From positions 744,001 to 808,000 of the forward strand of contig NZ_KB889963.1 of the NCBI RefSeq assembly GCF_000372845.1: a stretch of 64,000 bases of DNA. The letters run 5' to 3'. The translations under genes and the position numbers were made by a program. The notes beneath the pieces are model-generated. The model searched no databases and was not told the DNA's origin. It saw only the letters and a program-made list of their open reading frames with translations. Shown piece by piece: positions 27,316-37,069 of the stretch (its first letter is position 1; each line of letters starts with the position of its first letter). The stretch is from Methylocystis rosea SV97 (lineage in GTDB: Bacteria > Pseudomonadota > Alphaproteobacteria > Rhizobiales > Beijerinckiaceae).

Positions 27316-28611
27316 CTACAGGCCGAGCGCCAGCCGTGCAGGATCTTCGAGCAACTCTTTGACGCGCACCAGGAAAGTCACGGCTTCCTTCCCGTCGACG
27401 ACACGGTGATCGTAAGAAAGCGCCAGATACATCATCGGCCGCGCTTCGATCTTACCGTCGACGACCACAGGACGTTCCTGAATCTTGTGCATGCCGAGAA
27501 TGCCCGATTGCGGCGCATTCAGGATCGGCGTGGACATCAGCGAACCATAGACGCCGCCGTTGGAAATCGTGAAGGTGCCGCCCTGCAGATCGGCGATGTC
27601 GAGCGCGCCCTCGCGCGCTTTGCGCCCAAGTTCGGCGATGGTTTTTTCGATCTCGGCGAGCGACAGACGGTCGGCGTCGCGCACCACCGGCACGACGAGT
27701 CCCTTCTCCGTGCCGACGGCGACTCCGACGTGGCAGAAGCGCTTGTAGATGATGTCCGTCCCGTCGATCTCCGCATTGACGGCAGGGATCTCTTCCAGCG
27801 CCTGGCAACAGGCGTTCACGAAGAAGCCCATGAAGCCAAGCTTCACGCCGTGCCGCTTCTCGAACGCCTCCTTGTAGCGTTTGCGCAATTCGATGAGCGC
27901 CGACATGTCGACTTCGTTGAACGTCGTCAGCATGGCGGCGGTGTTTTGCGCCTCTTTCAGCCGGCGCGCGATCGTCTGACGCAAGCGCGTCATCCTCACC
28001 CGCTCTTCGCGGCGGGCGTCGTCCTGCGGAACGGGGACGCGGGGCGGCGGCGCCTCGACTCGCGCTTCCTGGGCGGGAAGCTCCTGGACGCGGCCTTCTT
28101 GCGCGGGCTGCGGGGCGGCCGCCTGACGCGCGGCGAATTGAACGACGTCCGATTTCAGCGCCTGGCCGCGCTTGCCGCTGCCGGGAACCTGAGCAATGTC
28201 GATCCCTTGCTCGACGGCGATCTTGGCGGCCGATGGCGCGGGCGGCATCTGGGTCGCGGCGGGCGCAGCCGGCGCCGGAGCCGGAGTGGATTTGGGCGCA
28301 GGCGCTGCGGGGGCGGGCGCCGGCTTAGGCGCGGGACTCTTGCCGGCGGTCTCGCCGCTCTTCCCCGGCGCGGCGGCGCCCTCGGCGATTTGCCCGAGCA
28401 GCGCGCCAGGACCGACAGTTTCGCCCTCCTTGGCGACGATCTCGGCGAGCACGCCGGCGGCGGGGGCGTTGACTTCGAGCGTGACTTTGTCGGTCTCGAG
28501 CTCGGCGAGCGCCTCGTCGGCGCGCACCGCGTCGCCCGCCTTCTTGAACCAGCGGCCGATCGTCGCTTCAGTCACCGATTCGCCCAAGGTCGGCACGCGT
28601 ATTTCAGCCAT
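27316..28611 (-). CDS. sucB: 2-oxoglutarate dehydrogenase E2 (dihydrolipoyl succinyltransferase)
   Basis: The 431-residue E2 has one N-terminal lipoyl domain (lipoyl Lys in [11 protein letters not shown], about residue 44) and a long Ala/Pro linker. A peripheral subunit-binding domain follows ([21 protein letters not shown]), then the catalytic acyltransferase domain ending with YDHRVVDG (His/Asp active site). With SucA it forms the TCA-cycle complex. It begins 27 bases after the sucA stop, so the two are co-transcribed. The E3 gene is not in view. Confidence 0.96.
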   Translation of the reverse strand: MAEIRVPTLGESVTEATIGRWFKKAGDAVRADEALAELETDKVTLEVNAPAAGVLAEIVAKEGETVGPGALLGQIAEGAAAPGKSGETAGKSPAPKPAPAPAAPAPKSTPAPAPAAPAATQMPPAPSAAKIAVEQGIDIAQVPGSGKRGQALKSDVVQFAARQAAAPQPAQEGRVQELPAQEARVEAPPPRVPVPQDDARREERVRMTRLRQTIARRLKEAQNTAAMLTTFNEVDMSALIELRKRYKEAFEKRHGVKLGFMGFFVNACCQALEEIPAVNAEIDGTDIIYKRFCHVGVAVGTEKGLVVPVVRDADRLSLAEIEKTIAELGRKAREGALDIADLQGGTFTISNGGVYGSLMSTPILNAPQSGILGMHKIQERPVVVDGKIEARPMMYLALSYDHRVVDGKEAVTFLVRVKELLEDPARLALGL

Positions 28612-28638
28612 CGGCTCTCTCTTCGCTCGCGTTGCGTC

Positions 28639-31626
28639 TTACGGCGCGAACGCTTCTTCCAGGAACAATTTCAGCTGTGCAAGGTGCCGGGACATGGTGC
28701 CCGTGGCCGTCGACGCCGAGGCGGCGCGTCCAACGTAGCGGGCGCGCTTCGACTTGCCGCCGATCTGCGTCAGCACCCATTCGAGATAGGAGTCGACGAA
28801 GGACCAGGCGCCCATGTTCTTGGGCTCTTCCTGGCACCATACGACGTCCGCGTCCCTGAAGCGCCCAAGCGCCGCGACGAGACCCTTGAGCGGAAAAGGA
28901 TAGAGCTGCTCGACCCGCAGCAGATACACGTCGTCGACGCCGCGTTTCTCGCGTTCGTCGAGGAGGTCGTAATAGACCTTGCCCGAACACAAAATGACCC
29001 GGCGAATGTTTTCGTCGGCTTTGAGGACGAACGTCTCCGTCGGCGACGTTTCAGCGTCGTCGAGGAGCAGCCGCTGAAAGCTCGAGGCCATGCCCATTTC
29101 GCCGAGCCGCGAGACGGCGCGCTTATGGCGCAGCAGCGATTTCGGGGTCATCAGCACCAGCGGCTTGCGGAAGCTTCTGTGCAGCTGACGGCGAAGGATA
29201 TGGAAGTAGTTCGCAGGCGTCGTGCAATTGGCCACCTGCATATTGTCTTCGGCGCACAGCTGCAGATAGCGCTCAAGCCGCGCGGAGGAATGTTCCGGAC
29301 CCTGGCCTTCGTAGCCATGCGGCAAGAGGCAAACGAGGCCCGACATGCGCAGCCATTTGCGTTCGGCCGATGAAATGAACTGGTCGAAGACGACCTGCGC
29401 GCCATTGGCGAAATCGCCGAACTGCGCCTCCCACAACACCAGCGCGTCGGGCTCGGCCAGCGAATAGCCATATTCGAAGCCGAGCACAGCCTCTTCGGAG
29501 AGCATCGAATTGACGACTTCGTAGCGGCCCTGGCCTTCGGCGATGTGATTGAAGGGCAGATAACGCGCTTCATTCTCCTGATCGATGAGCACGCTGTGAC
29601 GCTGCGAAAAGGTGCCGCGCTCGCTGTCCTGCCCGGAGAGCCGCACATTGTAGCCTTCATAGAGCAGCGAACTGATCGCCAGCGCTTCGGCCGTCGCCCA
29701 GTCGATCGGCCCGCCATGTTCGATGGCCGCCTTGCGATTGTCGAGAAAACGCTGGATCGTGCGGTGGGCGTGAAAATCGGGCGGCGTCGAGGTGATCTCG
29801 GCGCCGATGTGCTGCAGCGTCTCGAGCGCCACGCCGGTCTGTCCGCGCCGCTCGTTCTCCGAGAGTTGCCAGCCCGATTTCTTTCCCGCCCAGCGGCCGT
29901 CGAGCCAATCCGCCTTGTTGGGCTTGTAGCTCTGGCCCGCTTCGAACTCTTCGTTGAGCCGCGTGCGCCAGTCTTCCTTCATGCGATCGACGTCTTCGCG
30001 AGTCGTCACGCCTTCCGCGATCAGACGGTCCGCATAGATATCGAGCGCCGTGCGGTGCGCCCGGATTTTCTTATACATCAGCGGCTGGGTGAATCCCGGC
30101 TCGTCGCCCTCATTATGGCCGAAGCGGCGATAGCACCACATGTCGATGACGACGGGCTTTTGGAACTGCTGACGGAACTCGGCGGCGACGCGGGCGGCGA
30201 AGACGACGGCTTCTGGGTCGTCGCCGTTCACGTGAAGAATCGGCGCCTCGACCATCTTCGCGACATCGGACGGATAGGGCGAGGATCGCGAGTAGCGCGG
30301 GTAGGTGGTGAAGCCGATCTGATTGTTGATGATGAAGTGGATCGAGCCGCCGGTGCGATGCCCCTTCAATCCGGAAAGGCCGAAACATTCCGCGACGACG
30401 CCCTGGCCGGCGAAGGCCGCGTCGCCGTGGATGAGGAGCGGCATCACCGAGCGGCGGTCGCCATCGGCGCAATGATGCTGATCCTGCTTGGCGCGCACTT
30501 TGCCGAGCACGACCGGATCGACAATCTCGAGATGCGACGGATTGGCGGTGAGCGAGAGATGCACCTTGTTGTCGTCGAACACGCGATCCGATGACGCGCC
30601 GAGGTGATATTTGACGTCGCCGGAGCCTTCGACTTCATCCGGCAGGAAGGAGCCGCCCTTGAATTCGTGAAACAGCGCCCGATGCGGCTTGGCCATCACT
30701 TGCGAAAGCAGGTTGAGACGGCCGCGGTGGGCCATGCCAAGAACGATTTCCTGCACGCCGAGCGCGCCGCCGCGCTTGATGATCTGCTCCAGCGCCGGAA
30801 CAATGGATTCAGCGCCGTCGAGACCGAAGCGCTTCGTGCCGGTGTATTTGACGTCGAGGAACTTCTCGAAACCTTCCGCCTCGACGAGCTTGTTGAGAAT
30901 GGCGCGCTTGCCTTCCTGCGTGAAGACGATCTCCTTCTTCGGGCCTTCGATGCGCGCCTGCAGCCAGGCTTTCTCCTCCGGATTGGAGATATGCATGAAT
31001 TCGAAGCCGATCGTTCCGCAATAGGTGCGGCGCAGGATCGTGACCATTTCAAAGAGCGTGGCGTATCGCATCCCCAACACGCCATCGAGGAAGATTTTGC
31101 GCTCGTAGTCCTCGTCGGTGAACCCGTAGGTCTGCGGATTGAGCTCGCCGTGATCGTAGCGCTGCTCCAGTCCGAGCGGATCGAGATTGGCGTGCAGATG
31201 GCCGCGCATGCGATAGGCGCGGATCATCATCAGGGCGCGCACGGAATCGCGCGTCGCCCGCAACACGTCCTCGCCGCCGGGCGTCGGCGGGGCGACGGGA
31301 ACGATTGGCGATTTCACAGGCGCCGGCGCCTCGCCAATGATCGCGCTCACCCATTCGCCGTTCGGCTGCGGCCAGTCGCGCCGCGCCCAGCTCGGGCCGT
31401 GGGCGACGACCTGCTCCTGCGGTCTGACGCCCATCTCGGCGAAGAAATTGCGCCAGTCGGCGCTGACCGAGGAGGGATCGGCCTCATAGGCCGCAAGCAG
31501 GCCCTCGAGATAGCCCGCGTTCGCCCCCTGCAGAAACGATGTCGAAGCAAGAAAGTCATTTTGCGGCGAGCGCGCGCCCACCGGCGCGGCGGGTCCGGCG
31601 CCGCCATTGGTTTCAAAACGCGCCAT
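28639..31626 (-). CDS. sucA: 2-oxoglutarate dehydrogenase E1 component
   Basis: The 995-residue thiamine-diphosphate E1 decarboxylates 2-oxoglutarate. It has the N-terminal E2-binding FLQGANAGYLEGLLAAYEADP, the AHRGRLNLL active-site loop, the ThDP/Mg motif GDAAF...NNQIGFTT, FGHNEGDEP, and a transketolase C-terminal domain ending near the stop. Length is normal for the family. ATG 31626 (MARFETNG) is preferred over ATG 31641 because GGAAAG then forms its ribosome site. Confidence 0.97.
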   Translation of the reverse strand: MARFETNGGAGPAAPVGARSPQNDFLASTSFLQGANAGYLEGLLAAYEADPSSVSADWRNFFAEMGVRPQEQVVAHGPSWARRDWPQPNGEWVSAIIGEAPAPVKSPIVPVAPPTPGGEDVLRATRDSVRALMMIRAYRMRGHLHANLDPLGLEQRYDHGELNPQTYGFTDEDYERKIFLDGVLGMRYATLFEMVTILRRTYCGTIGFEFMHISNPEEKAWLQARIEGPKKEIVFTQEGKRAILNKLVEAEGFEKFLDVKYTGTKRFGLDGAESIVPALEQIIKRGGALGVQEIVLGMAHRGRLNLLSQVMAKPHRALFHEFKGGSFLPDEVEGSGDVKYHLGASSDRVFDDNKVHLSLTANPSHLEIVDPVVLGKVRAKQDQHHCADGDRRSVMPLLIHGDAAFAGQGVVAECFGLSGLKGHRTGGSIHFIINNQIGFTTYPRYSRSSPYPSDVAKMVEAPILHVNGDDPEAVVFAARVAAEFRQQFQKPVVIDMWCYRRFGHNEGDEPGFTQPLMYKKIRAHRTALDIYADRLIAEGVTTREDVDRMKEDWRTRLNEEFEAGQSYKPNKADWLDGRWAGKKSGWQLSENERRGQTGVALETLQHIGAEITSTPPDFHAHRTIQRFLDNRKAAIEHGGPIDWATAEALAISSLLYEGYNVRLSGQDSERGTFSQRHSVLIDQENEARYLPFNHIAEGQGRYEVVNSMLSEEAVLGFEYGYSLAEPDALVLWEAQFGDFANGAQVVFDQFISSAERKWLRMSGLVCLLPHGYEGQGPEHSSARLERYLQLCAEDNMQVANCTTPANYFHILRRQLHRSFRKPLVLMTPKSLLRHKRAVSRLGEMGMASSFQRLLLDDAETSPTETFVLKADENIRRVILCSGKVYYDLLDEREKRGVDDVYLLRVEQLYPFPLKGLVAALGRFRDADVVWCQEEPKNMGAWSFVDSYLEWVLTQIGGKSKRARYVGRAASASTATGTMSRHLAQLKLFLEEAFAP

Positions 31627-31688
31627 CTCAATCTTTCCCAAAAGCGCCGGCGCTCAAAGCCCCCGACGAAGCGATGAGCGGGCCAGCG

Positions 31689-32573
31689 CTAGCCCTTCAG
31701 CGCTTCGACCAAGGTCTTTCCCAGCCTCGCAGGCGAGGGCGACACTTTGATGCCCGCGGACTCCATGGCTGCGATTTTACTTTCGGCGTCGCCTTTGCCG
31801 CCCGAGACGATCGCGCCCGCGTGGCCCATACGGCGGCCGGGAGGCGCGGTGCGGCCCGCGATGAACCCGACCATTGGCTTCTTGCGGCCGCGCTTAGCTT
31901 CGTCTTTCAAGAATTGGGCCGCGTCTTCCTCCGCCGCCCCGCCGATCTCGCCGATCATGATGATGGACTTAGTTGCCTCGTCTGCGAGAAACAACTCCAG
32001 CACTTCAATAAAATCCGTGCCTTTGACGGGATCGCCGCCGATGCCGACGGCCGTCGTCTGACCTAAGCCTTCGCGCGTCGTCTGGAACACCGCCTCATAG
32101 GTGAGCGTGCCGGAGCGCGACACCACGCCGACCGAGCCGCGTGAGAAAATATTGCCAGGCATGATGCCGATCTTGCTCTCGCCGGCGGTGACGACGCCCG
32201 GGCAGTTCGGCCCGATGAGGCGGGACTTGGAGCCGCAGAGCGCGCGCTTGACGCGGATCATGTCCTGGACTGGCACGCCCTCGGTGATGCAGACGATGAG
32301 CGGGATCTCCGCCTCGATCGCCTCGCAGATGGCGTCGGCGGCGCCTGGCGGGGGCACATAGACCACGGACGCGTCGGCGCCGGTCTTTTCGCGCGCCTCG
32401 AGCACCGTGTCGAAAACCGGAAGATCGAGGTGGACCGAGCCGCCTTTGCCCGGCGAGACGCCGCCGACCATTTTGGTCCCATAGTCGAGGGCCTGGACGG
32501 AGTGGAAGGTGGCGGTCTTGCCGGTGAAGCCTTGGGTGATGACTTTGGTGTTCTTGTCGATCAGCACGGACAT
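31689..32573 (-). CDS. sucD: succinate--CoA ligase [ADP-forming] subunit alpha
   Basis: The 294-residue alpha subunit has the CoA-binding start [26 protein letters not shown], the [15 protein letters not shown] stretch, [10 protein letters not shown], and the phosphohistidine motif [16 protein letters not shown] 32573 starts the family consensus MSVLIDKNT; upstream in-frame sequence is low-complexity. sucC (beta subunit) is absent from the gap upstream, which instead leads to rplA. The 254-base gap at 32574-32827 holds the rplA terminator and probably the sucD promoter. Its subunit partner must be encoded elsewhere. Confidence 0.95.
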   Translation of the reverse strand: MSVLIDKNTKVITQGFTGKTATFHSVQALDYGTKMVGGVSPGKGGSVHLDLPVFDTVLEAREKTGADASVVYVPPPGAADAICEAIEAEIPLIVCITEGVPVQDMIRVKRALCGSKSRLIGPNCPGVVTAGESKIGIMPGNIFSRGSVGVVSRSGTLTYEAVFQTTREGLGQTTAVGIGGDPVKGTDFIEVLELFLADEATKSIIMIGEIGGAAEEDAAQFLKDEAKRGRKKPMVGFIAGRTAPPGRRMGHAGAIVSGGKGDAESKIAAMESAGIKVSPSPARLGKTLVEALKG

Positions 32574-32780
32574 GAAGCGCAAATCCCGAAACAAGCGAAA
32601 ACGGCGCGCGCGCCTTTGAATAAGCGAAAAACCGGAGCCGCCGCCCGTCGTCGCCCGCGCGGAACCTATTGACAAAAGCTCAGCCGCACAAGGCGGAGAA
32701 GGCCCCTGCGACAGGGGGCCGCGTCGCGCTCTCACCGTCTGTTTTGGCGCGGCGAGTCTTTACGTTGGATGAACCAAAAC

Positions 32781-32811
32781 AAAAAGCCGGCGGTCACCCG
32801 CCGGCTTTTTT
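32781..32811 (-). terminator. strong bidirectional terminator after rplA
   Basis: AAAAAGCCGGCGG and CCGCCGGCTTTTT form a perfect 13-base stem around a 4-base loop. A-runs and T-runs on both sides make it usable on either strand. It lies 17 bases beyond the rplA stop and ends the rplK-rplA unit. Confidence 0.93.
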
Positions 32812-32827
32812 GTCGAAAGAACTTGTC

Positions 32828-33532
32828 TCAGTGCGGGGCGGCGCCCAGGCTCGATACGTCGACCTTCACCCCCGGCCCCTGCGTGGAGCTGAGCGCGACG
32901 CGCTGAATATAAGTGCCTTTGGCGCCCTGCGGCTTCGCCTTGGCCACGGCGTCGACGAAGGCCTTGATGTTCTCGACGAGCTTGCCGTCGTCGAACGAGG
33001 CCTTGCCGATCGTTCCCTGCACGATGCCGGCCTTTTCGACGCGAAACTCGACCGCGCCGCCCTTTGAGGCCTTCACCGCGCCGGCGACGTCCATCGTCAC
33101 CGTGCCGACCTTCGGATTCGGCATCAGGCCGCGCGGGCCGAGCACCTTGCCGAGACGGCCGACGAGCGGCATCATGTCGGGCGTTGCGATGCAGCGGTCG
33201 AAGTCGATCGTTCCGCCCTGCACCGTCGTCACGAGATCCTCGGCGCCGACGACGTCGGCGCCCGCCGCCGTGGCTTCATCAGCCTTGGCGCCGCGCGCGA
33301 AAACCGCGACGCGCAGAACGCGGCCGGTGCCGTTCGGCAGATTGACCACGCCGCGCACCATCTGGTCGGCGTGTTTGGGGTCGACGCCGAGATTCATGGC
33401 GATTTCGACAGACTCGTCGAACTTGGCCTTGGCGCGCTCGCGCACGAGCTTCACCGCCTCGTCGATCGCATAGAGCTTCGTGCGTTCGATGCCCTCGCGG
33501 GACTTGGCAATACGTTTTCCGACATGCGCCAT
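32828..33532 (-). CDS. rplA: 50S ribosomal protein L1
   Basis: The 234-residue L1 starts [15 protein letters not shown] and has the signature [16 protein letters not shown] (about residue 130) and a C-terminal conserved [13 protein letters not shown]. It forms the L1 stalk and, in many bacteria, represses its own rplK-rplA leader. ATG 33532 lies 4 bases after the rplK stop. Usually rplJ-rplL-rpoB-rpoC follow; here a terminator and sucD do. Confidence 0.97.
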   Translation of the reverse strand: MAHVGKRIAKSREGIERTKLYAIDEAVKLVRERAKAKFDESVEIAMNLGVDPKHADQMVRGVVNLPNGTGRVLRVAVFARGAKADEATAAGADVVGAEDLVTTVQGGTIDFDRCIATPDMMPLVGRLGKVLGPRGLMPNPKVGTVTMDVAGAVKASKGGAVEFRVEKAGIVQGTIGKASFDDGKLVENIKAFVDAVAKAKPQGAKGTYIQRVALSSTQGPGVKVDVSSLGAAPH

Positions 33533-33536
33533 GGTC

Positions 33537-33983
33537 TTACTCCACCACCTCAAGGCCCATCGCGCGGGCGGAGCCGGCGATCATCGACATCGCGGATTCA
33601 ATCGAAGCGCAGTTGAGATCGACGATCTTCTTTTCCGCGATGTCGCGGATCTGCGCCTGCGTGATCTTTCCGACGACGTTGCGGCCCGGCAATTTGGAGC
33701 CGGAGGCCGGCTTCTTGCCGATCTTGAGGCCCACGGCCTTCTTGAGGAAGAAGCTGACCGGCGGCTGCTTCATTTCGAAGGTGAAGGAGCGGTCCTGATA
33801 GGCGGTGATGACGACGGGGATGGGCGTCCCCTTCTCGATCTGTCCCGTCTTGGCGTTGAACGCCTTGCAGAACTCCATGATGTTGAGGCCGCGCTGGCCG
33901 AGCGCGGGACCGATCGGCGGCGACGGATTGGCCGCGCCGGCCGGCACTTGCAGTTTGATATAGCCGGCGATTTTCTTCGCCAT
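33537..33983 (-). CDS. rplK: 50S ribosomal protein L11
   Basis: The 148-residue L11 begins [16 protein letters not shown] and carries [25 protein letters not shown] and the C-terminal RNA-binding domain with GSARAMG. It binds the GTPase-associated centre of 23S rRNA. First gene of rplK-rplA. The gap 33984-34201 should contain its promoter and the terminator of the preceding gene. Confidence 0.97.
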   Translation of the reverse strand: MAKKIAGYIKLQVPAGAANPSPPIGPALGQRGLNIMEFCKAFNAKTGQIEKGTPIPVVITAYQDRSFTFEMKQPPVSFFLKKAVGLKIGKKPASGSKLPGRNVVGKITQAQIRDIAEKKIVDLNCASIESAMSMIAGSARAMGLEVVE

Positions 33984-34121
33984 TTGCTTTCTCCAACGTT
34001 TGACGCCCGCCGCGATTTTTCACGCGTCGGCGCCGGTTGCAGTTCGTGGTCCGGTCTGGAGCTCCCCGATGGCGTCGGGGCAGACCCGCCACGTATGATT
34101 TTCGCTTCCTTTGGAAGGAAC

Positions 34122-34147
34122 GAAAAAAGCCCTCGGCGAGAGGGCTT
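34122..34147 (-). terminator. terminator between the coiled-coil gene and rplK
   Basis: AAGCCCTC and GAGGGCTT form a perfect 8-base stem around a 5-base loop, followed on the minus strand by TTTTTT. It insulates rplK-rplA from genes upstream on the same strand. Confidence 0.82.
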
Positions 34148-34201
34148 GCGACTTATACTGACGAGATCGGGAAAAGCAACTGATTGCTGCTGATGCGAGC
34201 C

Positions 34202-34537
34202 TCAATGCCCCTCGGGCGTGAGGCCGACATGCTCTTCGAGCCTGCGTAAGCGCTCTTCGAATTCGGTCAGCAGAACGCCGTGGCCGATGGCGGATGAGTG
34301 ATATTCCATCACCGAGCGGCGCAGGCCGGAAATCTGGTCGCTCAGGCGCTTCTCCTGCTCCTTGATCTGCTTTTCCAAATTCATGATGTCTGAGCCGACA
34401 TCCGCGCGCAGCGAATGGACCTCGGAGCGGACGTCAGCGACGTCGCTCTTCGTCGCCATCTCTTCGCGAAGGCCGTCCACCTTCGCGTCGATCTTGCGCA
34501 GCAGCGCCAGCGTGAAATTCTCGGGCTCGTCGCTCAT
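34202..34537 (-). CDS. hypothetical coiled-coil protein
   Basis: A 111-residue protein from ATG 34537 (MSDEPENFTLALLRKIDAKVDGLREEM). It is almost entirely predicted helix with a heptad pattern (IDAKVDGLREEMATKSDVADVRSEV..., LEKQIKEQEKRLSDQISGLRR), then EFEERLRRLEEHVGL. It resembles small coiled-coil proteins that follow ribosomal loci in some alphaproteobacteria, but I recognise no family. An upstream ATG (34549) is possible. It sits between nusG and rplK and is followed by a terminator. Confidence 0.72.
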   Translation of the reverse strand: MSDEPENFTLALLRKIDAKVDGLREEMATKSDVADVRSEVHSLRADVGSDIMNLEKQIKEQEKRLSDQISGLRRSVMEYHSSAIGHGVLLTEFEERLRRLEEHVGLTPEGH

Positions 34538-34636
34538 CGCGGCTTCCATCGACTGCGGCAATCCGCCGACCCAACATAGCGTCGCATTGCGCCTTTGTCT
34601 CCGGCTTCCCACCTCCATCGAGGAAAGGAAGCCTGC

Positions 34637-34897
34637 ATGTCAGATTACGCAAAGCGCCTCGCCTTCATGGCCGCCGGACTCGCGGCGATGATCTTCTCCA
34701 ATTTATACATGGGAGAGACGCTGCTCGGCTGGGCTGGCCTGCTCGCGGGGATCGGCTTCTATTATTACGGATGGCGTGGCGTTTGCCCGGCGTGCCGAGC
34801 TCAGCGTTGCGCCGTCGCGCCCCCTGAGCGGAAAGATGCGACCGCGGACGGCGGCGCCAAGGGAGAAAGCGGGCCGGATAGATCGCCCGCGCGTTAG
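34637..34897 (+). CDS. small membrane protein with CxxC motif
   Basis: The 86-residue protein from ATG 34637 has AGGAAAGG just upstream. It carries two hydrophobic segments (LAFMAAGLAAMIFSNLYM and LLGWAGLLAGIGFYYYGW), then CPACRAQRC, a possible metal-binding or redox cysteine trio, and a charged tail. It is divergent from the coiled-coil gene and convergent with nusG (3-base gap). Family not recognised. Confidence 0.65.
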   Translation: MSDYAKRLAFMAAGLAAMIFSNLYMGETLLGWAGLLAGIGFYYYGWRGVCPACRAQRCAVAPPERKDATADGGAKGESGPDRSPAR

Positions 34898-34900
34898 GCC

Positions 34901-35431
34901 TTAAACCTTCTCGACCTGCGCGAACTCCAGTTCGACCGGCGTCGGCCGGCCGAAGATCGACACGGCGACCTTGAGGCGCGAACGCGCCTCGTCGATCTCC
35001 TCGACGAGGCCGTTGAAAGAGGCGAAAGGCCCGTCGGCGACGCGCACCGTCTCGCCCACCTCGAACATGATCGTCGGCTTTGGCCGCTCGACGCCATCGG
35101 CGACCTGGCCCTTGATGCGCAGGGCCTCTTCCTCGCTGATCGGCATCGGCTTGTTGTCGGCGCCGAGAAAGCCCGTGACCTTCGGCGTATTCTTGATGAG
35201 CGAGAACACCTGATCGGTGAGTTCGCATTTCACCAGCACATAGCCGGGGAAGAATTTGCGCTCGGCGGAGACCTTGCGTCCGCGCCGCACTTCCATGACC
35301 TGTTCGGTCGGGACCAGAATCTCTTCGAATTGGTCGGCGAGTCCGCGCTGCGCCGCGCCCTCGCGGATCGCCTCGGCGACCTTCTTTTCGAAGTTCGAAT
35401 AGGCGTGAACGATGTACCAGCGCATGCTCAT
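34901..35431 (-). CDS. nusG: transcription termination/antitermination protein NusG
   Basis: The 176-residue NusG has the N-terminal RNAP-binding domain ([32 protein letters not shown]) and the C-terminal KOW domain ([25 protein letters not shown]...[11 protein letters not shown]). It couples RNA polymerase with Rho and ribosomal S10. It begins 24 bases after secE, so the pair forms the usual secE-nusG unit. Confidence 0.97.
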   Translation of the reverse strand: MSMRWYIVHAYSNFEKKVAEAIREGAAQRGLADQFEEILVPTEQVMEVRRGRKVSAERKFFPGYVLVKCELTDQVFSLIKNTPKVTGFLGADNKPMPISEEEALRIKGQVADGVERPKPTIMFEVGETVRVADGPFASFNGLVEEIDEARSRLKVAVSIFGRPTPVELEFAQVEKV

Positions 35432-35455
35432 AGCGGCGCGACTAGCTCCAATTGT

Positions 35456-35647
35456 CTATCGACCGACGCCCAGCATCAACCCGACGCCGAAACGCAGCGC
35501 CGAATCGACGACGACGAAAAACAAGCTTGCGAATAGCACCATCAGGATGACGAGGCCGGTCGTGATGAGCGTCTCGCGCCGCGAAGGCCAGGTGACCTTG
35601 CCCGCTTCGGCGCGGACTTCCTGCAGGAATTGAAACGGATTGACCAT
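35456..35647 (-). CDS. secE: preprotein translocase subunit SecE
   Basis: The 63-residue single-helix SecE begins MVNPFQFLQEVRAEAGKVTWPSRRETLITTG, the conserved amphipathic region, followed by one membrane segment (LVILMVLFASLFFVVVDSAL). It stabilises SecY. ATG 35647 gives the normal short length; the longer reading upstream is shadow. The 198-base region upstream (35648-35845) has no tRNA-Trp, which is often found there in other bacteria. Confidence 0.95.
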   Translation of the reverse strand: MVNPFQFLQEVRAEAGKVTWPSRRETLITTGLVILMVLFASLFFVVVDSALRFGVGLMLGVGR

Positions 35648-35845
35648 TCGGCTACCGGGCTGTGCGGGGCGCGCGATCCACCCCTCTGAACTCACGTCGC
35701 AAAGGACTCGCGCCGTAAAACGATCGCGGCGCGGGACCTGCCGGCCGCGCGCCACGAATTCAAGCGGCTTATAGCCCCTTAGCGCCGCGCCGCCAAGCGA
35801 AAAACGCGGGAGCCCTGACCCGTCGACGCCGGGTCGTCCTGCCGC

Positions 35846-37069
35846 TCACGGCGTCGCGTCGGCAGTATGGCCGGCGGCGCTGGCCTTCGCCAGCTCGACG
35901 AGATCGGGCGGCAGCAATCGGGCCTCCTCTTCGGTGATGGACGCCACCCTCCCCGCGAGGTTCGACCCGAGGCGCGCCATCGCCTCTTTCAGGTTTGGAG
36001 GATCGTAACGACTACTGGCGCCATAGATGTTGCAGCTGCGGCCGAGCTTCGCCAGCACGCTCCAATGGACCTTCTCATTGACCTGTTCCTCGGCGGGATC
36101 GCCGCTGGAGCTGAAAAAACTGTTGGCGGGCGCCCCGGCCGGAAACATCTCGCGGCTGCGCGGAAAATTCCTGTCGATCGGATATTTCTCGGCGGAATCG
36201 GGGATGTTTCCGTCGATGTTCGGCGTCAACGTGCGCTTGATCGCCGCTTCGTCGAATGAGAGACCGGTGAGCGCCTGCGTGCGCGCAATCATCCAGATCA
36301 AAGCGATGTCCGAAAGCCCCGATTCCGGATAGCCGCCACCGACGTTGCAGTGGACGCCCGGAAACCAGTTCTGCTGGATGTTCGAGGGACGCGGCGCCCC
36401 CTTCTTCACCGTCCAGAAAGTCGGCGTAAACGGACGCCGGCGCTCGTCGACGCCGATCGCGTGCAGCGCGTGGTCGACATGCGGACCGAGCTGCGTGTCC
36501 TCAAAACCGCCGAACACCGCCAGCGTGACGTAGCGGCCGAGCGGCGCAAGCCCGCTGAAACCGGCAGGCACGCCATAGGAGCCGACGGTGTCGAAAACGC
36601 CGAGCAGCTTGATGCGATTGTTCGCCTGAACGTCGGGACCGCTCGGCGGCGCGCCGAGCCGCGACGCCTTCTTCGCGCTCTTATTGGCGCGCGCGATGTC
36701 GAAGATGCTTTTGTCTGTCGTCTTTCGGATGCCGCAGTCGCCAATCAGGCCGGCCAAGGCGCGGGCGGCATAGGCGCCGCGCGAAAATCCATAGATATAC
36801 AGCTCCTGATCGTCCCGATAATTGTCGACGACCCAATTGTAGGCGTCCTGCGCGATGGTCCGCAGGCCGAGGCCGGCGGCGCCGCCGACGATCTTGAATC
36901 CTTCGGCGCCGACGCCGGAAAAGTAGCGGACGTTCTGCTCGACGTCGTCTGCGCCTTTCGGCGGGATGAGCTTTTCGGAGACTTTCTCGTCCCAGGACTT
37001 CTTGCAGATGCTGGTGAAATCGCGCGGCGTATTCCATGTGCCGTCGAGCAGGACAATGTTGCGAATCAT
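35846..37069 (-). CDS. DUF2235 (Tle1-like) alpha/beta hydrolase
   Basis: The 407-residue protein starts MIRNIVLLDGTWNTP and carries the nucleophile elbow YIYGFSRGAYAARALAG (Ser96). NNRIKLLGVFDTVGSYG and PGVHCNVGGGYPESGLSDIALIWM follow, completing the DUF2235 pattern shared with type VI secretion Tle1 phospholipases. ATG 37069 has GGAGG upstream. No secretion genes or immunity gene adjoin it, so it is more likely a cytoplasmic or housekeeping hydrolase; substrate unknown. The ORF continues upstream but only as shadow sequence. Confidence 0.85.
   Translation of the reverse strand: MIRNIVLLDGTWNTPRDFTSICKKSWDEKVSEKLIPPKGADDVEQNVRYFSGVGAEGFKIVGGAAGLGLRTIAQDAYNWVVDNYRDDQELYIYGFSRGAYAARALAGLIGDCGIRKTTDKSIFDIARANKSAKKASRLGAPPSGPDVQANNRIKLLGVFDTVGSYGVPAGFSGLAPLGRYVTLAVFGGFEDTQLGPHVDHALHAIGVDERRRPFTPTFWTVKKGAPRPSNIQQNWFPGVHCNVGGGYPESGLSDIALIWMIARTQALTGLSFDEAAIKRTLTPNIDGNIPDSAEKYPIDRNFPRSREMFPAGAPANSFFSSSGDPAEEQVNEKVHWSVLAKLGRSCNIYGASSRYDPPNLKEAMARLGSNLAGRVASITEEEARLLPPDLVELAKASAAGHTADATP

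Noticed and set aside
27292-29373. 693-codon plus-strand open frame antisense to sucB and sucA
   Set aside because: It mirrors the codon-position GC bias of the real minus-strand genes, has no family motifs, and sucA/sucB are certain.
35648-35845. possible tRNA-Trp upstream of secE
   Set aside because: I looked for a GGTTCRAATCC-type T-arm on either strand and found none; cloverleaf elements are absent.
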